NCBI GenBank assembly: GCA_003249585.1
Contig: QKIM01000499.1
Location: forward strand, 1-7,195
Origin: Deltaproteobacteria bacterium
GTDB lineage: Bacteria > Myxococcota_A > Polyangia > HGW-17
DNA: 7,195 nucleotides
Reading direction: 5' to 3'
In this document: positions 1-6,326 of the stretch, piece after piece
Position numbering within the stretch: the stretch's first letter is position 1
Layout: every line of letters begins with the position of its first letter
The notes under the pieces: generated by a model
What the model was told of the DNA's origin: nothing
The model's input: only the letters and a program-made list of their open reading frames with translations
The model's database searches: none
Made by a program: the position numbers and the translations under genes

Positions 1-59
1 AGGATCTCCTCCAGCCCGACTGGACCGTGGAGTTGACCGTCACCGTAGGAGGTGGCTGA
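1..59 (+). CDS. C-terminal end of an unidentified protein (partial)
   Basis: An open frame enters from the left edge, with codons in register from base 3, and ends at TGA 57-59. It encodes 18 visible residues that finish WTVELTVTVGGG. The alternating hydrophobic pattern suggests a terminal beta strand with a glycine tail. The stop shares its last base with the ATG of the next gene (TGATG), and the next gene's Shine-Dalgarno lies inside the final codons. That arrangement is typical of translationally coupled genes and is the main reason to call this real. The fragment is too short to assign a function, and an open frame of this length could arise by chance. Confidence 0.5.
   Translation, partial: DLLQPDWTVELTVTVGGG
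47..52 (+). promoter_or_regulatory. Shine-Dalgarno of the 223-residue protein
   Basis: A perfect AGGAGG lies six bases before the ATG at 59. It fixes that start over other in-frame or out-of-frame starts nearby. It sits within the last codons of the upstream reading frame, so ribosomes finishing that frame are positioned to reinitiate. Confidence 0.8.
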
Positions 60-730
60 TGGCGTTCACCTGTCGCTTCCCCTGGACCGAGTGCGTCACC
101 CTGGGCAAAGCCCTGACCTCCGCCGTAAAGACTCACGCCCCCGAGGATGCATCCCTGGAGCACATCACGACAGATCTTGCCCTCATCGCACACACGCTCG
201 AAGAGAACCACCGACCGGAGGTGGAAATGCTCAACCGGCTGGATTTCCAGCGGGACCAGCTGGTGCTCGCCCTCTATTTCGGATTGAAGACGTGGACCCA
301 CAGGGTGGACACGCCGCGCCTTAGGGAATCGGCCCACACGCTGCTGAAGCGGCTCTTCGTGGACGGCACAGGGTGGATAGACGCCCCAAACCAGGAGGAA
401 ACCACCCGCCTCGACACGCTGCTCACCGATCTGCGCGCCACCGACACGGTCCTTGGCGAGCTGGGACTGCTCTCCTGCGCACAGGCGCTGCAGGACGCCC
501 AGCGGGAGTTTCTGGCTGTTGAGGGCGAGCATGAATTGAGCACCGATGGCGGTGCGGGACTGGTCGTCTCCGTGAGGATCCTGCTCAACTCCTTCCACCG
601 CAAGCTCGAGCTCTATGTGGCCACGGTCAGGGAGAGCAGCCCCGACGACGGTCCGCGCAGCAGAGCCCTTTTGGAGCCGTTGACCGAAGCCGCCGCGAGA
701 CTGCATGCCCCTAATTCCACCGTTCAGTAG
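59..730 (+). CDS. Hypothetical helical protein, possibly DUF6261-like
   Basis: This encodes 223 residues, starting at ATG 59 behind a perfect AGGAGG and ending at TAG 728-730. I do not recognise a characterised family. There is no signal peptide and no membrane segment, so it is probably cytoplasmic. It is predicted to be largely alpha-helical. Visible blocks are RDQLVLALYFGLKTW (about 65-79), an ETTRLDTLLTDL segment (about 114-125), LGELGLLSCAQALQDAQREF (about 132-151) and a C-terminal helix with RILLNSFHRKLELY (about 173-186). The order of these blocks recalls proteins annotated DUF6261: an Arg-Asp helix, a helical spacer, a Leu-rich DL segment, an LG-L-- turn, a helix ending AQ--F, and a final helix. 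That is recall from memory and has not been tested by a search. It has three Cys (5, 12, 140) but no metal-binding pattern. It is likely co-translated with the preceding gene and converges on the efflux/Spy cluster, so it probably belongs to a separate operon. Confidence 0.85.
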   Translation: MAFTCRFPWTECVTLGKALTSAVKTHAPEDASLEHITTDLALIAHTLEENHRPEVEMLNRLDFQRDQLVLALYFGLKTWTHRVDTPRLRESAHTLLKRLFVDGTGWIDAPNQEETTRLDTLLTDLRATDTVLGELGLLSCAQALQDAQREFLAVEGEHELSTDGGAGLVVSVRILLNSFHRKLELYVATVRESSPDDGPRSRALLEPLTEAAARLHAPNSTVQ

Positions 731-769
731 TATTTACAACAAGTTTAGAAGAGAAGAGGGAAAGGCAGA

Positions 770-1288
770 CTATTTCTTGTGATGGCCGCCGCGCATGGAG
801 AGGATCCACTGGATCTTCAGTTTCTGCTCGGGGGTGAAGAGGTCCATGATGGCCTTCTGCTCCTGATACCGCAGCAGTTTCTTGTTGATCTTGTAACTGG
901 AGATCTTGGTCAGGGTCTGCTGGATCTTCTTGATGTCGAGGGTGTCGGCCATGGCGAGCTTCTTGAGTTCGATCTTCAGGGGAGCCAGGACCTTCATGTA
1001 GTTCAGGCGTTTAATCTTGTAATCAATATTGATCTTCATGATCTTGGTCACCTGGTCAGGGGTGAGGTTGAGGAGGGTTTTGAGGAACATGATCTTCTGG
1101 AAGATGTTCCCCTTGTGCCCCTTCATACCCTTGCCATGATGCATCATGCCCATGCCCATGCCCTTGCCGCCCATCATGCGGCCCATGCGGCCCTTGCCCT
1201 GTCCTGGACCCATGGGATGGCGCGCAGAGGCGACACCGGCGAAGGCGAAAGAGGAGACGATCGTGAGAATAATAAGGAACTTTTTCAT
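770..1288 (-). CDS. Spy/CpxP-like LTXXQ-motif periplasmic protein with Met/His-rich head
   Basis: This encodes 172 residues. The start is ATG 1288-1286, chosen because AGGAG (1300-1296) lies seven bases upstream and because the signal peptide begins exactly there; an in-frame ATG at 1318 would add ten residues with no ribosome site of this quality. Residues 1-22 form a classic Sec signal peptide (KK, hydrophobic core, cleavage after ASA). Mature residues 23-60 are low-complexity Gly/Lys with nine Met and four His, including an MMHH cluster. Residues 61-172 are helical and contain two copies of the family motif, LTPDQ (75-79) and FTPEQ (151-155), ending in GGHHKK. Spy, CpxP, ZraP and CnrX relatives act in the periplasm as envelope-stress chaperones or metal-sensing partners. 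The Met/His head suggests binding of copper, silver or a similar soft metal, which is inference. The gene is downstream of the efflux operon on the same strand, with a 131-base gap that may hold its own promoter. Confidence 0.9.
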   Translation of the reverse strand: MKKFLIILTIVSSFAFAGVASARHPMGPGQGKGRMGRMMGGKGMGMGMMHHGKGMKGHKGNIFQKIMFLKTLLNLTPDQVTKIMKINIDYKIKRLNYMKVLAPLKIELKKLAMADTLDIKKIQQTLTKISSYKINKKLLRYQEQKAIMDLFTPEQKLKIQWILSMRGGHHKK

Positions 1289-1295
1289 GTGGAGA

Positions 1296-1300
1296 CTCCT
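1296..1300 (-). promoter_or_regulatory. Shine-Dalgarno deciding the Spy-like start
   Basis: On the - strand AGGAG is followed by seven bases and then ATG at 1288. This selects the start that places the signal peptide at the N-terminus rather than the longer frame starting at 1318. Confidence 0.75.
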
Positions 1301-1327
1301 TGTGTGTTGTGAGGTCATGGCACGAGT

Positions 1328-1342
1328 CCCGGCGAATCCGGG
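1328..1342 (-). repeat. Small inverted repeat in the leader of the Spy-like gene
   Basis: CCCGG and CCGGG flank a five-base loop, making a five-pair GC hairpin about 40 bases before the Spy-like start. It is not followed by a T-run, so it is not an intrinsic terminator. It could be a leader hairpin or a protein-binding half-site pair. A GC-rich repeat this short also occurs by chance in such DNA. Confidence 0.3.
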
Positions 1343-1363
1343 GAACTGCCATCTATCCGTTCG

Positions 1364-1393
1364 TTTGACCCCAAGGGTACCCGAAAGGTTTCC
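1364..1393 (-). promoter_or_regulatory. Possible ECF-type promoter for the Spy-like gene
   Basis: On the - strand GGAAACC (1393-1387) is separated by 17 bases from GTCAAA (1369-1364). This resembles extracytoplasmic-function sigma promoters, which tend to have GGAAC-like -35 and GTC-containing -10 elements. A run of nine A (1413-1405) lies upstream and could act as an UP-like element. An 8-base palindrome GGGTACCC (1375-1382) sits in the spacer and could be an operator. The predicted leader would be about 70 bases. The -35 match is imperfect (GGAAAC rather than GGAAC), so this is a weak call. Confidence 0.25.
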
Positions 1394-1419
1394 TTTCTGC
1401 CCACTTTTTTTTTAAAACC

Positions 1420-1674
1420 TCATGAAGTCTTTTTGGGAGGGGTCGGTGCAGCGCAGTATTTGGCGGCCAGACGCCGCCAGGTCAGGCGTTTGCGGGTGAG
1501 TGTGAAAATCTCCCCGGGTTCCTCCTCGGAGACCGCCTCCGCGGGAAACTCCTTGTCGTACAGTAAAAGCGCGTCTCCCAGGATCTCTCCCATGGTTCGT
1601 TTCTCTCGATGGGCGATCTCCACGAGGGTCTTGTAGACCGCTACGCTCACTTCGATGCTCACTCTTCTGGGCAT
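1420..1674 (-). CDS. Small ribbon-helix-helix (CopG/Arc-like) protein
   Basis: This encodes 84 residues, with start ATG 1674-1672 preceded by AGGAGAAGG (1690-1682). The in-frame ATG at 1725 would add 17 residues just before the ribbon strand and lies in the spacer after the outer-membrane gene, so the shorter form is preferred. The N-terminus fits a ribbon-helix-helix DNA-binding fold: strand RRVSIEVS (3-10), helix VYKTLVEIAHREKR (13-26), turn TMGE (27-30), and second helix ILGDALLLYDKEF (31-43). Such proteins bind operator DNA as dimers through the antiparallel strand pair. The remaining half (44-84) is acidic, then basic, with one Cys (74) and a Pro/Lys tail; I cannot assign it a ligand-binding domain. 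The gene follows the outer-membrane factor by 69 bases with no evident terminator, which suggests co-transcription and a possible role as autoregulator. An antitoxin role is the alternative, but no toxin partner lies beside it. Confidence 0.75.
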   Translation of the reverse strand: MPRRVSIEVSVAVYKTLVEIAHREKRTMGEILGDALLLYDKEFPAEAVSEEEPGEIFTLTRKRLTWRRLAAKYCAAPTPPKKTS

Positions 1675-1681
1675 AATGGCA

Positions 1682-1690
1682 CCTTCTCCT
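1682..1690 (-). promoter_or_regulatory. Shine-Dalgarno deciding the ribbon-helix-helix start
   Basis: AGGAGAAGG on the - strand ends seven bases before ATG 1674. It supports the 84-residue form over the 101-residue frame beginning at 1725. Confidence 0.7.
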
Positions 1691-1743
1691 GGTTTCCACC
1701 CTACCACGGACGTGCCCGAGAGCAAATTTACAGGCGGAGATTT

Positions 1744-3225
1744 CTACTGCAGGGGTTTGACCTTGAAGGTGGGGAGGATCTTTCCCGCCAGGGCGAGGAT
1801 CTGGGTCTGGGCGACGACGAGATCGCGACGGGCCAACAGCAGCGTGAGCCGGGCCTTCTCCAGGGTCTCCAACCGGAGGAGGACCGAGTGGTTTGTGCCC
1901 CTGCCGGCGGCGAAGAGGGTCTTCTCCTTGTCGAGATGCTCCTCGGCGTTGCGGATGGTCAACTCGGCGATCGCAATGCGCTGCCTGGCCACCTGCCAGG
2001 AGTTCAGCGCCAGCAGGGCGGCCTGGCGAAGCGCCGCCTTGAGATTCACCTTGGCCAGTCGCATGACATCCAGGCTGTTGCGTAGAATGGCCGCCGTGGC
2101 CTCCTGGACATGGATGGACCCCATGGAATAACTGAAGGAGAGGCCGGCGCTCACGGTGAAGGAGTTGAACTGGACCAGCCGCTTGAAGTTCTCGGAGAAG
2201 GACTGGGTGGCCGCGGTAGGCCCTGCGGCCAACGTGAGATCGAGTTTAGGCTTCGTCTTGTTCTCGGCCACGAAAAGATCCTTGTGGAGGGCCTCCATCT
2301 TTTTGTCGATGACCGCGAGATCCTTGGAGCGCTTCACCACCACCTTGAAGAGGTCCGTTGGCACGGCCACCTTGCTGTACTGCTCCATGGGCGTGCTGGG
2401 GGTGAAAAGCCAGGGAGGCGTGGTGAGCTTCATCCCCATGAGGATCTTGAGCTTCACCGTGGCCGCGAGGATGGCGGACCTGGCCTGGAGGATCTCTCCC
2501 TGGCGCTGGGCCACGGCGGTCTTGACGGCCAGTAGATCGGACTGGGTCGCCCGGTCCCCCTCCAGAAGGGCCTTGGTCAGCGTGAGCTGGCTCTCGGAGA
2601 CCTTGAGCCCCGTGAGCAGCATGTTATAGTTGGCCCAGGCCATGTCCAGGTCCCAGTAGGCGATGACCAGATCCCGCACCACCCCCTCGGCCTTGGCCTG
2701 CAGGTTGATCTTTTCGGCGTCGAGGGTCAGGCGGGCCTTGTCGATCTCGGCCCGGGTGACGGCCACACCGAAGCCCGCCAGCAGTGGATGGGAGATGGCC
2801 AGCGTGAGGCCGGTGCTGTAGGATTTGGTATCGATCTCCCCCATGCTCTGGATGAGCATGGTCTGCTCGTTGCGCTCCCCGGAGAAGGAGAGGGAGACCA
2901 CACCACCCGTGGAGAGGAGCTTGTTCACCCCCGTCTCGAACTTGTACTGCTTGACGTCGGTGACGGAGAAGAAGGAGCCCGGCACTGGATCGGACTTGGA
3001 ACTGACAGCGGCGACCGAGGCGGTGACGGTCGGCTTGAAGATCCCCTGGGCAGCCCTCCGGGTCATCCTCGCCTGGGTGATGGAGTAGCCCACCTCCCTG
3101 AGGGTGCGGTTGCCCTTCATAGCCACCGAGAGCACCTCGTCGATACCGATCTTCCGGGCGGCAGTGACATCGGTGAGGTTGTGGGGGTTGGCAAACAGGA
3201 TGATGAACAGCGTGAGCGGGGTCAT
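1744..3225 (-). CDS. TolC-like outer-membrane efflux factor
   Basis: This encodes 493 residues, within the normal size range of the outer-membrane factor family. The start ATG 3225-3223 overlaps the permease stop as ATGA and has GGGAGG (3238-3233) seven bases upstream; a longer in-frame start at 3360 would run deep inside the permease gene. The protein forms the trimeric beta-barrel and periplasmic helical tunnel that completes a tripartite pump. Two repeated OEP halves are visible. The first has an opening helix with IGIDEVLSVAMKGN (26-39), strands around 96-116, the ISHPLLAGFG block (144-153), and helices about 160-265. The second has helices from about 289, strands around 353-368, and long helices 376-480 with the FAAGRGTNHSVLL turn (438-450). 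The N-terminal segment MTPLTLFIILFAN is hydrophobic but has no Lys/Arg before the core and no obvious cleavage site, so the export signal is weak-looking. Third gene of the pump operon. Confidence 0.95.
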   Translation of the reverse strand: MTPLTLFIILFANPHNLTDVTAARKIGIDEVLSVAMKGNRTLREVGYSITQARMTRRAAQGIFKPTVTASVAAVSSKSDPVPGSFFSVTDVKQYKFETGVNKLLSTGGVVSLSFSGERNEQTMLIQSMGEIDTKSYSTGLTLAISHPLLAGFGVAVTRAEIDKARLTLDAEKINLQAKAEGVVRDLVIAYWDLDMAWANYNMLLTGLKVSESQLTLTKALLEGDRATQSDLLAVKTAVAQRQGEILQARSAILAATVKLKILMGMKLTTPPWLFTPSTPMEQYSKVAVPTDLFKVVVKRSKDLAVIDKKMEALHKDLFVAENKTKPKLDLTLAAGPTAATQSFSENFKRLVQFNSFTVSAGLSFSYSMGSIHVQEATAAILRNSLDVMRLAKVNLKAALRQAALLALNSWQVARQRIAIAELTIRNAEEHLDKEKTLFAAGRGTNHSVLLRLETLEKARLTLLLARRDLVVAQTQILALAGKILPTFKVKPLQ

Positions 3226-6200
3226 GGCCGCGCCTCCCTGTCTCCCCAGAAGAGGAAGACTCTCCCGAGGAAGGTGAACACCCCCTTGATCTTCTCGGTC
3301 AACAGATAGATGCAGGGGACGAGGAAGAGGGTCATGAGGGTGGCGAAGCCCAGACCCCATGCCATGGTGAGGGCCATGGGCTGGAGGAACTCCTCGGAGC
3401 CGAAGATTCCGAGCCCCATGGGCAAAAGGCCGAAGATGGTGGTGACCGTGGTCAGGATGACAGGCCGAAGGCGCAACCGGCCTCCCTCGATGACGGCCTT
3501 GTGCACGGGCAGCCCCCGGGCCATCTCACTGTTGATGAAGTCCACCATGACCAACGAGTCGTTGACCACGACGCCGATGAGGGAGACGAACCCCATGAGG
3601 GCCATCATGGAGATGGGTATGTCGTGGAACCACAGGCCGGCAACGACACCGATGGTCCCGAAGGGGATGGCCATGAGCACGATGAGGGGCTGGACAAAGC
3701 TCTGGAAGATGGTGGCCAGGATGATGTAGATCCCTGCCACGGCGAACATCAGCGCCATGAGCATGGACCCCATGAGCTCGTCGGTGCGCTTGGACTCACC
3801 CCCATAGACGAACCGGTAGCCCGGGTTGTCCCGTTCCAGCTGTTTCGTATACTTCTTGATCTCGGCGTTGACCCGGGCGGAGTTGGTGACGAAGCCATCG
3901 ATGTCGCCCACCACGGTGACGGTACGCTTTTGGTTCACACGAATGAGCCGTCCGGGGCCCCGCCCCTCGGTGATGGTGCCGATGGAGCGGAAGGGGATGC
4001 GCTGCCCCGTGAGGGGGGAGATGAGTTCCATGTTGCGGATCTCATCGATGGAGCGGCGCCGGTCGTCGGGGTATTTGACCACCACGTCGATGTCGTCGTC
4101 GCCCTTTTGCAGCTTGGAGGCGATGCCCCCCGCGAAGGCGGTACGGACGAGTCCTCCGGCGATGAGGGGATCGATACCGTGGAGCGCGGCACGCTCCTCG
4201 TCGATGTGGACCCGGAGCTCCCGCTTGCCCGAGGAGACGTCGTCGTTGACGTCGGTGACCCCGGGAAGGGCCGCAGAAAACTCCTTGATCTGGCTGGCCA
4301 ACTCGGCACAGCGATCCTGATCGGGGCCGCGCACCTGCACCTCGATGGGGTTGCCCGAGGGAGGCCCTGCGCGGCCTATGGAGAGGGTGTACCCCTCGAG
4401 CTCCGCCATGTTGGAGAGCACCTTGCGCCACTCCCCGATCATCTGGATGGGCTTTCGCGGGTAGGTGTACCCGTCGAAGGCGAAGTTGATCCGGCAGCTC
4501 ACGTAATGGGTGCCCGTGATGGAGCTAGTGCCCTTGTTCATGCTCCCCACGGTACACCAGAAGGACTCCACCTCCGTGTCTTTGGCCTTCTGGATGGCCG
4601 CCTCGAGGATCTTGGTGACCTTCTCCGTGTGCTCGAGCTTGGAGCCCACCGGGGTCTCCATGTTGATCTCGATGCGCCGGATGGTCTTGGCGGGGAAGGG
4701 GTTGAACTCCAGCTCGGACTTGGCGAACCAGACGGAGTAGCCGAAGAGCCCCACAAAGACGATGAGGGAGAGGGGCCAGACCCAGGCCACCTTGCGCAAA
4801 ATCCAGGCGAAGCCACTCTGAAAGACAACGAACCAGCGCGCCTCGGCGGTCTCGCTGCCGTCAGCGTGCCGGTGTTTCTTTTTTGGTGTCTTGAGCCACT
4901 CGGCGCAGTGGGAGGGCAGGACGAAGAGTGCCTCGATCAGGGACAGCGAGAGGGCGATGGTCCCCATGTTTCCCGGCATGATCGTGAGGGTGGAGAAGGC
5001 CACCACCGTGGTGGTCACAGAACCGATGATGGGCCAGGTGACCTCCTGGGCCCCGGCGATGGCCGCCTCATGGGGCTTCATCCCCTGCATGAGGTACCGG
5101 TAGACATTCTCCACCACCACGATGGCGTCGTCGACGATCATGCCCAGGGCCACGATGAGCCCGAACATGCTCATCATGGACAGCGAGATCCCCATCTTCC
5201 ACATGATGATGAAGGTCCCGAGGAAGGCCACGGGAATCCCCAGCGCCGTGAGGAGGGCGGCCTTGAAGGAGAGGAAGACGAACAGGAGTGCCAACACCAG
5301 GATGAGCCCCGAGATGCCGTTGGAGAGCATGGTCTCCTGACGCCTTTTGATGAGCTTGGCGGAGTCGAAGAGCACCTGCAGTTTCACCCCCTCGGGGGCT
5401 GTACGATGCCACTCCTTCATGAATTCCTTGAGCTTGTCGGAGATCTTGATGGCGTCTCCCTCCATCTTCTTCATGACCGCCATGTAGATGGAGCGCTCCC
5501 CCCCCACCCGGCCGATGATCACGGGCTCCTCGAGCCCCAGGGTCACCTCGGCGATGTCACGGATGCGCACGAGCCCCGTGGCGGTGGAGGCCACGATGAG
5601 GTTGCGCACCTCTTCGGCCGTGTCCACCTTGCCCATGATGCGGATGAGGTACTCCCCCTTCTCCAGCTTGATGGAACCGCCGGGGATATCGGATTTGTGG
5701 GCCTTGATGGCGGCCATGACCCTGGCCAGGGTGAGGTGGTGGATCCCCGCCCGGTCCGGGTCGACCTTCACGGAGATCTCCAGGTCACGCAGGCCGTACA
5801 GCTCGGCGGAAGAGACGTTCTTGAGCTCTTCCAGCTGGTCCTGCAGCTCCTTGGCGATGACCCGGGTCTCCATCTCCGGGAGGGAGGACTTGATCCCGAA
5901 CCACAGCACGGGGATCTCCATCTTCATGGCTTTGACCACAGGGTTGTCCATGTCGGCCGGGAGGTCCTGGGTGCGCCCCACGGCGGCCTGGACATCCAGA
6001 GCGATGCGGGAGACCTCGCTCTCGGGGAGCCCATCCTCGGTCTCGATCAGGATGTTGACAATCCCCTCCATGGAGGTGGTGGTAATATCCTGAATTCCGT
6101 TGATATCTTTAATCTCTCGCTCTATCTTGACAGCAATCAGGGACTCCATCTCCTGGGGGGAGACCCCGGGATAGACGGCGGTGACGGTGATCTTTCCCTG

Positions 6201-6326
6201 GGGGACCTCGGGGAAGAACTCCCGCGGGATCTGCTTCACGGCAGCCCACCCCGCGAGTACGATGAAGAGCACCAGGAGGTTCATGAGAACCGGCTGACCA
6301 ACGGAGAACTTGGCGACCCACTTCAT
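3222..6326 (-). CDS. RND efflux permease, HAE-type (AcrB-like inner-membrane pump)
   Basis: This encodes 1034 residues, the usual RND length. The start ATG 6326-6324 overlaps the adaptor stop as ATGA, with GAAGGTG (6338-6332) as ribosome site. It is a proton-driven inner-membrane antiporter taking substrate from periplasm or membrane to the outer-membrane channel. Membrane spans are roughly 13-31, 336-354, 356-376, 384-407, 432-450, 456-471 (short), 514-534, 854-874, 878-899, 905-930, 954-975 and 983-1009, with large periplasmic domains at 32-335 and 535-850. TM4 carries GMIVDDAIVVVENV; Asp399 and Asp400 match the AcrB proton-relay pair, and VDDAI is the HAE class pattern rather than the DG form of heavy-metal RND pumps. 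TM10 has GVVVNDSLVMVDF with Asn922. The docking region contains GPPSGNPIEVQVRGPD (654-669). Oddity: between Gly455 and Thr456 (bases 4962/4961) about ten residues usual in the family, the TM5-TM6 loop and the first turn or two of TM6, are missing in frame. The substrate cannot be read from sequence. Confidence 0.96.
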   Translation of the reverse strand: MKWVAKFSVGQPVLMNLLVLFIVLAGWAAVKQIPREFFPEVPQGKITVTAVYPGVSPQEMESLIAVKIEREIKDINGIQDITTTSMEGIVNILIETEDGLPESEVSRIALDVQAAVGRTQDLPADMDNPVVKAMKMEIPVLWFGIKSSLPEMETRVIAKELQDQLEELKNVSSAELYGLRDLEISVKVDPDRAGIHHLTLARVMAAIKAHKSDIPGGSIKLEKGEYLIRIMGKVDTAEEVRNLIVASTATGLVRIRDIAEVTLGLEEPVIIGRVGGERSIYMAVMKKMEGDAIKISDKLKEFMKEWHRTAPEGVKLQVLFDSAKLIKRRQETMLSNGISGLILVLALLFVFLSFKAALLTALGIPVAFLGTFIIMWKMGISLSMMSMFGLIVALGMIVDDAIVVVENVYRYLMQGMKPHEAAIAGAQEVTWPIIGSVTTTVVAFSTLTIMPGNMGTIALSLSLIEALFVLPSHCAEWLKTPKKKHRHADGSETAEARWFVVFQSGFAWILRKVAWVWPLSLIVFVGLFGYSVWFAKSELEFNPFPAKTIRRIEINMETPVGSKLEHTEKVTKILEAAIQKAKDTEVESFWCTVGSMNKGTSSITGTHYVSCRINFAFDGYTYPRKPIQMIGEWRKVLSNMAELEGYTLSIGRAGPPSGNPIEVQVRGPDQDRCAELASQIKEFSAALPGVTDVNDDVSSGKRELRVHIDEERAALHGIDPLIAGGLVRTAFAGGIASKLQKGDDDIDVVVKYPDDRRRSIDEIRNMELISPLTGQRIPFRSIGTITEGRGPGRLIRVNQKRTVTVVGDIDGFVTNSARVNAEIKKYTKQLERDNPGYRFVYGGESKRTDELMGSMLMALMFAVAGIYIILATIFQSFVQPLIVLMAIPFGTIGVVAGLWFHDIPISMMALMGFVSLIGVVVNDSLVMVDFINSEMARGLPVHKAVIEGGRLRLRPVILTTVTTIFGLLPMGLGIFGSEEFLQPMALTMAWGLGFATLMTLFLVPCIYLLTEKIKGVFTFLGRVFLFWGDREARP

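Noticed and set aside
731..769. Intrinsic terminator between the convergent genes
   Set aside because: The 39-base gap is pyrimidine-rich on the - strand but I see no GC hairpin followed by a T-run in either direction.
770..1288. Horizontal transfer of the Spy-like gene based on its Lys/Ile/Met-rich composition
   Set aside because: Lys codons are mostly AAG and Ile mostly ATC, as in the neighbours; the composition follows from the amino acids needed rather than foreign codon use.
779..1312. A 177-residue His/Leu-rich open frame on the + strand opposite the Spy-like gene
   Set aside because: Its His-Ala repeats are the reverse complement of the Met/Gly codons of the Spy-like head, and it has no convincing ribosome site.
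1412..1699. A 95-residue frame overlapping the ribbon-helix-helix gene
   Set aside because: It is Arg/Gly-rich out-of-frame translation without a fold pattern; the competing frame has a strand-helix-helix layout and a Shine-Dalgarno.
3226..3360. A longer N-terminus for the outer-membrane factor (start at 3360)
   Set aside because: It would overlap the permease by over 130 bases with Arg/Pro-rich sequence, whereas the ATGA start at 3225 has a good ribosome site.
3222..6326. Assignment as a CusA/CzcA heavy-metal RND pump
   Set aside because: The TM4 motif is VDDAIVVVEN, the HAE pattern, so a metal-pump name or symbol would not be justified.
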